Assembly: GCA_017303575.1 (NCBI GenBank)
Contig: JAFLCL010000052.1
Coordinates: 1-39,203 of the forward strand
DNA length: 39,203 bases
Direction: 5' to 3'
Source: Deltaproteobacteria bacterium
GTDB taxonomy: Bacteria > Myxococcota_A > Polyangia > Polyangiales > Sandaracinaceae
Each line of letters starts with the position of its first letter. Position 1 is the first letter of the stretch. A program made the translations under genes and the position numbers. Of the stretch, positions 1-6,572 are shown piece by piece. The notes under the pieces were generated by a model, which did no database searches, had not been told where the DNA came from, and saw nothing but the letters and a program-made list of their open reading frames with translations.

Positions 1-2242
1 CGGGGTCGGTGGTGGGCGCGATCGCCGCGACGGCCGTGGCCGTGGGCGGCACGGGGGTGGGCACCACGGCGGGCACCACCGCGGCGACCGCAGGGATCGC
101 GACCGCAGGGCTCAGCGCGACATCGAGCGCGACCACGCCGTTCTCGGTGACCGTCACGGGGCGCGTCACGTCGGTGAAGCCGGGCTGGCTGAGCACCAGC
201 ACGTGCTCGCCTGCGAGCACGCCCTCGATGCGGATGGGCGCGTGCCCGCGCGGCTGGCCATCGAGCGAGACCTGCGCCGTCGCGGCCTCCACGGGGACCG
301 CGCGCACCTCGATCGTGCCGAGGCCCGGGCCACGCAGGAAGAACCAGTAGCCTCCGAAGAGACCGACGCCGAGCATGCCCAGCGCGGCGACAGCGAAGAA
401 CCCGATCAGGCCGCGACGCGAGCTTCGTTCGGGCGCGGGCCCGACGCCGGGCTGCGCGAAATTCGCGGGCGGCGCCTGCAGCTGCATCGTGTCGGTGCGC
501 TGCGGGACGGCCGGCGGTGGCGGTGCCCCGAAGGGCTGCTGCATGCCGGGCTGCTGCATGCCGGGCTGCTGCATGCCGGGCTGCTGCATCATCGGCTGCT
601 GCATGCCGGGCTGCATCGGCTGCATGCCCATCGGCTGCTGCTGCTGCATGCCTGGATGCATCATCGGCTGCTGCTGCGCGATGGGCTGCATGCCCATGGG
701 CGGCTGCATCATCGGCTGCTGCTGCTGGATCGGCGGCGGATAGCCGCTCATCCCCGCGACCTGCACGCTCGGCCCCATCGACGGCGCGGGTGCGGTGGCC
801 GGTGGCCCACCGACCGAGACCATCGGCTGCGGACGCATCCCGCCCGGCGGCGGCAGGCCGACCGGTCGCGGCGCCTGCTGCACCACGGCCTGACCCCCTC
901 CGATGCCCCCTCCGATACGGGGCGCGGGCGCAGGTCCTGCGGGCGCGGCGGCCATGGTCGGTCGAACGGGATCGACCTCCTGCACCTCGTCGGCGGAGAA
1001 GAAGATCTGCGTCGCTTGCTCGAGGATCTCGTCGTGGCCGTGCCCGTGACCACCCCCGCCGCCGTCCTCTTCGAACGGCGACGCTGTCATCATGGTGGCC
1101 TCGCCCGCGAGCTCCTCGGGCTCGTCGTCCTCGCTCGGCGGCGGCTTCACCGCCACCACCGGACGCTGCGGCACCGACGGCGGCGGCGCCGCCGGCGGAC
1201 CGATCTTCGCGAACGAGTCGAGGCGCTGCTTCTCCTTCGCCATCTCGGGCGCGAAGGCCGTGCGCATCCACGCCGCGAGCTTCGAGGTGCCGAACGGCGG
1301 GCGCTCGCGCGCGATGAAGCGCTGCAAGGCCTCCTGCATCTCGGCCGCGCTCTGCCAGCGGTTCTCGACGTCCCGCGCGAGCGCCTTCATGACGATGTCC
1401 TCGAGCTCCTTCGGGATGTCGGGGACCTGCAAGGAGAGCGCGGGCACCTGCGCGTTGCGCACCTTCTCCAGCGTGGAGAAGTCGCTCTCGCCCACGAAGA
1501 GACGCTCGGTCGTGAGCATCTCGTAGAGGCACGTGCCCACCGCGAAGATGTCCGAGCGGTGATCGACCGGCAGACCCCGCACCTGCTCGGGGCTCATGTA
1601 GCCGAACTTGCCCTTCAGCACGCCGGCCTGCGTCTTGGTGTTGCGCGACGCGGCCTTGGCGATGCCGAAGTCGATCATCTTCACCTGGCCCTCGTAGGAC
1701 ACCAGGCAGTTCTGCGGGCTCACGTCGCGGTGGATGATCCCGAGCGGGCGGCCGCTGCGGTCTTTCTTGCGATGCGCGTAGTCGAGGCCCTCGCACATCT
1801 TCGCCCCGATCCACGCGCCCATCGAGGCAGGCATCTGTTTCCGCATCTTGCGGAAGCGATTCATGATCTGGAGCAGATCCTTGCCCCAGACGTACTCCAT
1901 CGCGATGTAGTGCGAGTCGCCGATCTTCCCCAGCTCGTAGATCGGGACGACGTTCGCGTGGGTCAGCTGCCCCGCGATCTTCGCCTCGTCGATGAACATC
2001 TGGATGAAGTCTTCATCCTCGGCCATCGTCGGCAGGATTCGTTTGATCGCGAGGATCTTCTCGAAGCCCTCCACGCCGAACGACTTGGCCGTGTAGACCT
2101 CGGCCATGCCGCCGACCGCGATGCGGTCGACGAGCAGGTACTTGCCGAACGGGATGACGCGCTCACCACCCCGACCCGGCGGTCCGCCAGGTCCGGGCGG
2201 ACCCTGTAGTCTGCCGCCCCCGTTTCCAAGCTGTTCGTTCAT
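1..2242 (-). CDS. Ser/Thr protein kinase with PEGA domain (3' end outside window)
   Basis: Membrane-anchored eukaryotic-type Ser/Thr kinase. The ATG at 2242 gives MNEQLGNGGG; 747 codons are visible and the frame stays open at the window edge, so the C-terminus is missing. Seen: glycine-rich loop VGGMAEVY (about residues 43-50), ATP lysine in LAIKRI (K67), catalytic HRDVSPQN (171-178), DFG (191-193) and a GYMSPE segment, so the kinase should be active. A Pro/Gln/Met-rich linker with MQQPG repeats follows (DNA about 535-740). Then comes one membrane segment (FFAVAALGMLGVGLFGG, near 340-400) and a PEGA-like module containing SLDGQPRGHAPIRIEG and PGF. Known of the family: such myxobacterial kinases signal from the cytoplasm with the PEGA part outside. 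The substrate is unknown. Confidence 0.95.
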   Translation of the reverse strand, partial: MNEQLGNGGGRLQGPPGPGGPPGRGGERVIPFGKYLLVDRIAVGGMAEVYTAKSFGVEGFEKILAIKRILPTMAEDEDFIQMFIDEAKIAGQLTHANVVPIYELGKIGDSHYIAMEYVWGKDLLQIMNRFRKMRKQMPASMGAWIGAKMCEGLDYAHRKKDRSGRPLGIIHRDVSPQNCLVSYEGQVKMIDFGIAKAASRNTKTQAGVLKGKFGYMSPEQVRGLPVDHRSDIFAVGTCLYEMLTTERLFVGESDFSTLEKVRNAQVPALSLQVPDIPKELEDIVMKALARDVENRWQSAAEMQEALQRFIARERPPFGTSKLAAWMRTAFAPEMAKEKQRLDSFAKIGPPAAPPPSVPQRPVVAVKPPPSEDDEPEELAGEATMMTASPFEEDGGGGGHGHGHDEILEQATQIFFSADEVQEVDPVRPTMAAAPAGPAPAPRIGGGIGGGQAVVQQAPRPVGLPPPGGMRPQPMVSVGGPPATAPAPSMGPSVQVAGMSGYPPPIQQQQPMMQPPMGMQPIAQQQPMMHPGMQQQQPMGMQPMQPGMQQPMMQQPGMQQPGMQQPGMQQPFGAPPPPAVPQRTDTMQLQAPPANFAQPGVGPAPERSSRRGLIGFFAVAALGMLGVGLFGGYWFFLRGPGLGTIEVRAVPVEAATAQVSLDGQPRGHAPIRIEGVLAGEHVLVLSQPGFTDVTRPVTVTENGVVALDVALSPAVAIPAVAAVVPAVVPTPVPPTATAVAAIAPTTDP
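536..650. repeat. 15-bp in-frame tandem repeat in kinase linker
   Basis: On the plus strand the unit GGGCTGCTGCATGCC recurs about every 15 bp from 533 to 620, with degenerate copies to about 725. It encodes MQQPG-type pentapeptides in the low-complexity linker of the minus-strand kinase. The repeats are near identical in DNA, so copy number is likely to vary between strains. Confidence 0.85.
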
Positions 2243-2371
2243 CGAAGACGTCTCCAGGCGCGATGTTGCAGCGCCTCGGAGGCCCAGATCAACCGGATCC
2301 TTGGTTGGCGTGTGTGAAAACTTCGTACGTGGGGGCTGAGAGCCGCGGCCTGAAAACCCCACGGTACGGGA

Positions 2372-3220
2372 TCACACGAGACGCTTGCGACCCTTCCAGC
2401 TCGCGCCTGCGTCGAGGCCCTGCTGCTCGAGGCCCGGCACCACCGCGTGCTCCATCGTGCCGTAGAAGACCTCGCGCGCGAGGGCGAAGTCGTCGCCGCC
2501 CAGGGCCTTCGCTTCGTCCGAGAGCTCGGCGAAGGGCGGCTTCGGCGCGAGCTCCTCTTCGATCACCGCGAACGCGTGCACGAGGAAGCGCTCGATCGAG
2601 GCGCGCTCGACGTCGTGCGCCGCGAGCCACTCGCGCTGCGACGCGAGGTAGTGGAAGCCGAACTGGCCGTGCAGCACCTCGTCGGCGAGGAGGCGTCGCA
2701 TCGCGTCGCGGAGGAACGGATCGGTCGTGCGATCGAGCGTCGCGACGAAGCGGGCGCACGCGACCATCTCGCTCATGCACGTCGTGTAGATCACGTTGCG
2801 GAGCGCGCGCTCTTGGGGGCTCGCGTTGCCGTGGCGCGCGAGCGGCGCGACCTCGAGATCGACCTCCACGCTCGGCGATCCGCCGCTCGGATCGAGTGCC
2901 TCGATCACGGCGGCGCACGTGCCTGTGTGCCTGAGCTCGTCGCTCGCCATGCGCAGCATCACGATCTTGGCGTCGAGGCTCGCGTTCGCCTCGTAGAGCT
3001 GCTGCGCGAGCTGCGAGAAGACCATCGAGGAGCGGTGCTCGAAGGCCATGCGGTAGCGCCACTGCGCGGCGACTGTGCGCACGGCCTCGGGTGAGTAGAG
3101 GCTCGCGTCGAAGACGTGCTGGCTCGGCGCGATGCGATCGAGCGCGCGATCGAAGCTGCGCGACTCGTCCGCGAGCGGGGTGCTCGAGAGCGTGGCGCGG
3201 AGCGAGGCCGGCAGGCTCAC
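2372..3220 (-). CDS. Ferritin-like di-iron protein
   Basis: 282 residues from a GTG start at 3220. The predicted protein is all-helical and carries the four-helix ferritin-like metal signature: E61 (FEHRSS), E95-x-x-H98 (DELRH), E151 (MSEMVACAR) and E181-x-x-H184 (DEVLHGQ). This is the spacing expected for a carboxylate-bridged di-iron site, so an oxidase, oxygenase or iron-binding role is likely; the reaction cannot be read from sequence. No signal peptide, so cytoplasmic. It sits 7 bp downstream of the lipoprotein gene ending at 3228 and is probably the last gene of a four-gene minus-strand operon with the Rieske protein. The family is common in myxobacteria as 'ferritin-like domain-containing protein'. 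Confidence 0.85.
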   Translation of the reverse strand: MSLPASLRATLSSTPLADESRSFDRALDRIAPSQHVFDASLYSPEAVRTVAAQWRYRMAFEHRSSMVFSQLAQQLYEANASLDAKIVMLRMASDELRHTGTCAAVIEALDPSGGSPSVEVDLEVAPLARHGNASPQERALRNVIYTTCMSEMVACARFVATLDRTTDPFLRDAMRRLLADEVLHGQFGFHYLASQREWLAAHDVERASIERFLVHAFAVIEEELAPKPPFAELSDEAKALGGDDFALAREVFYGTMEHAVVPGLEQQGLDAGASWKGRKRLV

Positions 3221-3227
3221 ACAGCCC

Positions 3228-3686
3228 TCAGACGACGAGGTCGGGCGGGTAGAGCGGCCCGATCACGGCGCAGCAGACGAAGCCGCCGGGGGTCGTCTCG
3301 CACGCGGGCAGGCCCGCGTCGGTGCCGGCATCCTCGGCGAGGAAGCCCGCGCACATGCACGTGGCGCAGACGTCGAAGGCGTCGTCGGCCACGGGGCCCG
3401 CGTCGTTCGGCGCGACGTAGGCGTCGTCGGTGCTCGCGACGTAGGCGTCCTCACCGGGCGTGACGTACGCGTCGTCGGTGCTCGAGGTCGGCGCGTCGCT
3501 GCCTGCGTCGATCAGCGCGCCGGGCGCATCGATCGCCAGGGTGGGCGCGTCGGCCACGAACGCATCGGCGCTCGGCGGTGTGAAGGCGTCGTCGGGCGTG
3601 TTGGTGGTGCCGCCGCAGGCAGCCAGCGAGGCACCGCCCAAGAGCGCGAGGGAACGGGCGAACCGAAGGTAGTGGGGCGTCGTCAT
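3228..3686 (-). CDS. Cys-rich DAF/DAY-linker lipoprotein (paralog B)
   Basis: 152 residues from the ATG at 3686. An N-terminal signal (RFARSLALLGGASLAACGG) ends in a lipobox (LAAC), giving an exported lipoprotein. Next comes an Asp-Ala-Phe/Tyr repeated linker (DDAFTPPSADAFV, then several DAYV units). A small Cys-rich end contains CATCMC and finishes CCAVIGPLYPPDLVV. It is a tandem paralog of the gene immediately upstream (3689-4084): both share TPHY-x-RFARSLALLGG at the start and the CCA-x-x-GPL-x-PPDL-x-V end. Only 2 bp separate the two genes. No known domain recognised; function unknown. The spaced Cys residues could form disulfides or bind a metal (inference). Confidence 0.85.
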   Translation of the reverse strand: MTTPHYLRFARSLALLGGASLAACGGTTNTPDDAFTPPSADAFVADAPTLAIDAPGALIDAGSDAPTSSTDDAYVTPGEDAYVASTDDAYVAPNDAGPVADDAFDVCATCMCAGFLAEDAGTDAGLPACETTPGGFVCCAVIGPLYPPDLVV

Positions 3687-3688
3687 GG

Positions 3689-4084
3689 TCACACCGCGAG
3701 GTCGGGGGGAGAGAGCGGGCCGACGGCTGCGCAGCAGACCTCGGAGCCGGGCACCGTGTAGCAATCGGGGCGACCTGCGTCCTCGCCCCCACCTCCGCCA
3801 CCCGCGCCGATGCACACGCACGCGGCGCACATGTCGTAGGCGTCGGTAGGCGCTGCGCCGGTGTCCTCGGCGGTCACGATGGGCGCGTCGTTCGCGGCGA
3901 CGAAGGCATCGTCGCTCGGCGACACGTACGCGTCGTTCGAGGCCGTGAACGCGTCGGGCGTGGGCGGAGTGAACGCGTCGTCGGGCGTGTTCGTGCTGGC
4001 GCCGCAGCCTGCGCCGAGGGCACCCAGGCCGCCGAGGAGGGCGAGGGAGCGGGCGAAGCGGACGTAGTGGGGCGTGGTGGTCAC
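3689..4084 (-). CDS. Cys-rich DAF-linker lipoprotein (paralog A)
   Basis: 131 residues with a GTG start at 4084, chosen because it aligns with the ATG start of the downstream paralog (TTTPHYVRF against TTPHYLRF). Signal peptide with lipobox LGAGC, then DAF/DAY repeats, CAACVC, a glycine stretch, and the end CCAAVGPLSPPDLAV. Product of a tandem duplication with 3228-3686. It lies 65 bp downstream of the Rieske gene, so probably cotranscribed with it. Function unknown; export to the envelope is well supported. Confidence 0.82.
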   Translation of the reverse strand: MTTTPHYVRFARSLALLGGLGALGAGCGASTNTPDDAFTPPTPDAFTASNDAYVSPSDDAFVAANDAPIVTAEDTGAAPTDAYDMCAACVCIGAGGGGGGEDAGRPDCYTVPGSEVCCAAVGPLSPPDLAV

Positions 4085-4149
4085 GGGGCCTCGGGGAGCG
4101 AAAGGAAGGAGGGCTCTGGCCTGATGGTGCCCGCAGATCGCGCGATCCG

Positions 4150-5151
4150 TCACGGATCCTGCCGACCCGCCTTCTCGCGCCGCAGGCTGTACGTGCGCTC
4201 GCAGTACTCCGCGTCGTCCAGCCACAGCTTCTTCGCGCGCGCCTCGACCAGCGGGCGGAGCAGCCTGCCCGCGGCGGGGAGCCACGAGATCACGCTGCCG
4301 CGCTCGCTCGTCGCCAGCGTGGCCTCGATGATCGCGGTGCGCCCGTCCGAGATCGGCGTGGCGTGGGTCTCGACGATCGATCCGATGCCCTCGCCGGCCA
4401 CGATCGTCATCACGATCGTGCGCGGCTCGGGCGAGTCGAAGCGCGCGTCGACCTCCATGCCCACGCCGGAGGCGATGCGATACACGACGCGGGCCGTGAT
4501 GTGATCGAGCCCGCGATCGACGATGCGCAGGTTCGCGAAGCTGTGGGGGTGGAAGTGCGCGCCGTGCCAGGGATCGAGGCGGTTCGCGATCACGTCGCGC
4601 GGCTCGCAGCGGGCCTCGACGCGGATCGTCGCGTCGAGGAAGCGCCGTGGTCGCTCGGGCAGGTAGGGACGATCGGTCAGCGCCTCGCCGTGGCTCACGA
4701 GCTCGGGCACGCGCACCCAGCTGAGCACTCCGTCGTCGAAGGTGACGAGCGGGCGGAAGGTGCCCTTGGGTGTCTCCCCCGACAGCGCCCAGCCGTGCCA
4801 CGGACAGACGATCCTTCCCTCGCGATCGACCGAGCCCTTGCTGAGCTCCGCGCCCATGTGAGGGCAGTGATCGGGGCCCACGCGCGTGCCCTCGTGGCCA
4901 GGCTTCTTGCACCACCACGCCACGAGCTCGCGTCCGTTCACCACGTACTTGCGCGGGCCCTTCTGGATCGCGCGCGTGGCGTCGAGCACCACCCAGCCAC
5001 CGGACGGACGCGCGAGCGCGCGCCCCAGCGCTTGGCTGATCTCGCGCGGATCGCAGGCCTGCCAGTCCGGGATCGACGGCTCGGGGGGCTCGGCTGGAGC
5101 GGAGGTTGCGGTCGTCGGCTTGCGGCCGAGGAGAAAGAGGCGCTCGCGCAT
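4150..5151 (-). CDS. Rieske [2Fe-2S] oxygenase-like protein
   Basis: 333 residues from the ATG at 5151. The Rieske cluster ligands are clear: C96-P-H98 (CPHMG) and C116-P-W-H119 (CPWHGW). Downstream, DPWHGAHFH (D193, H196, H201) fits the D-x2-H-x4-H mononuclear iron triad of Rieske non-heme iron oxygenases, so this is likely a terminal oxygenase and not merely a ferredoxin. The C-terminal part resembles the DUF5914-type tail I associate with such proteins (weak). No signal peptide. The substrate is unknown and no reductase or ferredoxin gene lies nearby. First gene of the probable operon with two lipoproteins and a ferritin-like protein, and divergent from the kinase-like gene at 5239 across 87 bp. 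Confidence 0.85.
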   Translation of the reverse strand: MRERLFLLGRKPTTATSAPAEPPEPSIPDWQACDPREISQALGRALARPSGGWVVLDATRAIQKGPRKYVVNGRELVAWWCKKPGHEGTRVGPDHCPHMGAELSKGSVDREGRIVCPWHGWALSGETPKGTFRPLVTFDDGVLSWVRVPELVSHGEALTDRPYLPERPRRFLDATIRVEARCEPRDVIANRLDPWHGAHFHPHSFANLRIVDRGLDHITARVVYRIASGVGMEVDARFDSPEPRTIVMTIVAGEGIGSIVETHATPISDGRTAIIEATLATSERGSVISWLPAAGRLLRPLVEARAKKLWLDDAEYCERTYSLRREKAGRQDP

Positions 5152-5238
5152 CGGTCGGCTCCGTACTTAGCCCGAACTGCGCGCACGGCATGTCGGGCAT
5201 CCCCTTCCGTGAGGCGAGGCTCTAAGCTCGCCCCTCGA

Positions 5239-6108
5239 ATGCCCGAGCTGGCGAGCCGAGGAGGAACGCCCGCCGATCCGAGCGACACCAGCTCGGCGCG
5301 GCGCAAGACGCCGTTCGGCCTCTCGATGACGGTGGCGGGTCGCTACCGCCGCGGCGCCTGCATCGCCAAGGGCGGCTCGAGCACGGTGCACCGCGCGATC
5401 GACACCACGACGGGCGCCGAGGTCGCGCTCAAGTCGTTCCACGTCCACCGCGCGTTCGACCCCACGCTCTTGCCGACCCTCGAGCGGGGCCGCGCGATCG
5501 CCGAGCGCGTGGGCCCCGACGTGATGGTGCCGATCCTCGATCTCGGCGCCGACGACGACGGCACGCCCTTCGTGATCATGCCGCTCGTGCCGGGCGAGAC
5601 GCTGGGCGCCCGCCTCGAGCGCGGCGAGCGAGTGACAGACCTCGAGGCCCTCTCCCTCGCGTCGCGCCTTCTCGTGTCGCTCGATGCGCTGCACGCCTGT
5701 GGGGTGACGCACGGCGATCTCTCGCCCGACAACGTGTTGGTCCGCGACGGGCACGCCGTGCTGATGGACCACGAGGGCATCGACGCGATCGGCGCGCCTC
5801 GCGCGAGCCGGGTGACCGAGGGCTACGGTCGCGAGGGCGGCGTCCGCGAGACCGCCGACGATCACCGCGCGCTCGTGTCGATCCTGCGCGCGATTACGGG
5901 CCGCACGATCACGCCGGAGCCGACTGACGAGGAGCTCGTGCGCATCGTCTCCGCGCTCCGTACCAGGGAGTCTCAGGAGCTCGTGCGAGCGCTCGACTGG
6001 ACGCTGGCGCCCCGCGCGCGCCCAACTCCCGTCCTCGGATGGATCATTGGGGTCGGCCTCGTGCTGCTCGCGGCGGTCGCCGTGTGGTTCGTCCTCCAGC
6101 TGCGCTGA
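5239..6108 (+). CDS. Tail-anchored kinase-like protein, divergent catalytic motifs
   Basis: 289 residues from the ATG at 5239. Kinase fold: loop AKGGSSTVHRA (about 43-53), lysine K65 (EVALKSF), catalytic loop HGDLSPDN (158-165, HGD in place of HRD), and DHE (177-179) in place of DFG. The catalytic Asp, Asn and metal Asp remain, so weak activity is possible, but the activation segment and C-lobe are short. One C-terminal membrane segment (about 265-286) makes it tail-anchored, with the kinase domain in the cytoplasm. The last codons (LQLR-stop) lie inside a copy of a 15-nt core that then recurs as a 20-bp tandem repeat downstream, so the end of the gene may have been rebuilt by repeat spread. 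Divergent from the Rieske operon. Confidence 0.85.
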   Translation: MPELASRGGTPADPSDTSSARRKTPFGLSMTVAGRYRRGACIAKGGSSTVHRAIDTTTGAEVALKSFHVHRAFDPTLLPTLERGRAIAERVGPDVMVPILDLGADDDGTPFVIMPLVPGETLGARLERGERVTDLEALSLASRLLVSLDALHACGVTHGDLSPDNVLVRDGHAVLMDHEGIDAIGAPRASRVTEGYGREGGVRETADDHRALVSILRAITGRTITPEPTDEELVRIVSALRTRESQELVRALDWTLAPRARPTPVLGWIIGVGLVLLAAVAVWFVLQLR

Positions 6109-6164
6109 CACGTCTGGGCCTGACGCGGTCTGCCTTTCGCGAAGCTCGACCCTCGCGGCGGGCT

Positions 6165-6250
6165 CAGCTGCGCTGACACGGGGCCAGCTGCGCTGACACG
6201 GGGTCAGCTGCGCTGACACGGGGTGGGTCAGCTGCGCTGATACTGGGTCA
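6165..6250. repeat. 20-bp tandem repeat array
   Basis: The unit CAGCTGCGCTGACACGGGGT starts at 6165, 6185 and 6205, with a diverged fourth copy at 6229. A 15-nt core copy (6097-6111) also forms the stop-codon region of the upstream kinase-like gene. The unit contains CAGC-TGC-GCTG, a short inverted repeat. There is no unique spacer between units, so this is not a CRISPR. The array runs directly into the first roughly 100-bp dispersed repeat. Confidence 0.9.
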
Positions 6251-6342
6251 CTACAAGGGGGGTCCAAACCATCGAGAAAACAGGGGCTTTGGGCGGTGCT
6301 TTGACGCGACGCTGAATTTGTTGGGTTTTCGACCCCTCGTGG
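6245..6342 (+). repeat. Dispersed ~100-bp repeat, copy R1
   Basis: Most diverged of the three adjacent copies. It starts GGGTCACTACAAGG and ends TGTTGGGTTTTCGACCCC. The shared core includes GGTGCTTTGACGCGA and GCTGAATTTGTTGGGTTTTC. No coding function is recognised; it lies in an otherwise gene-free stretch (6109-6568). Confidence 0.85.
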
Positions 6343-6360
6343 CAGGGGGGTCCGCTGACA

Positions 6361-6460
6361 CGGGGTCACTGCAAGGGGGTCCAACGCATCGAGAACACTG
6401 GGCCTTTTGGGGGTGCTTTGACGCGATGCTGAATTCGTTGGGTTTTCGCCCCCCTCATGG
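6361..6460 (+). repeat. Dispersed ~100-bp repeat, copy R2
   Basis: Very close to R3: CGGGGTCACTGCAAGGGGG, CATCGAGAACACTGGGCC, TTTTGGGGGTGCTTTGACG, and GTTGGGTTTTCGCCCC. Same orientation as the other copies, with a start-to-start spacing to R3 of about 106 bp. Confidence 0.9.
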
Positions 6461-6466
6461 TCGGCT

Positions 6467-6572
6467 CACGGGGTCACTACAAGGGGGTCCAACTCATCGA
6501 GAACACTGGGCCTTTTGGGGGTGCTTTGACGCGATGCTGAATTTGTTGGGTTTTCGCCCCGCCTCCTCGTGT
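6467..6572 (+). repeat. Dispersed ~100-bp repeat, copy R3
   Basis: Third consecutive copy. It ends at the first codons of the truncated RHS reading frame, so the RHS homology begins exactly where the repeat stops. This suggests the repeat marks a rearrangement junction. Confidence 0.9.

Noticed and set aside
203..2209. Long plus-strand reading frame antisense to the PEGA kinase
   Set aside because: The minus strand carries intact kinase motifs in order; the plus-strand translation is Arg/His/Leu-rich low complexity, a usual shadow in high-GC DNA.
6165..6250. Possible CRISPR-like array
   Set aside because: Units are contiguous 20-mers with no unique spacers, and no cas gene is in the window.
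6240..6570. Insertion sequence or integron cassette sites
   Set aside because: No transposase or integrase frame, no terminal inverted repeats and no clear target-site duplications were visible.
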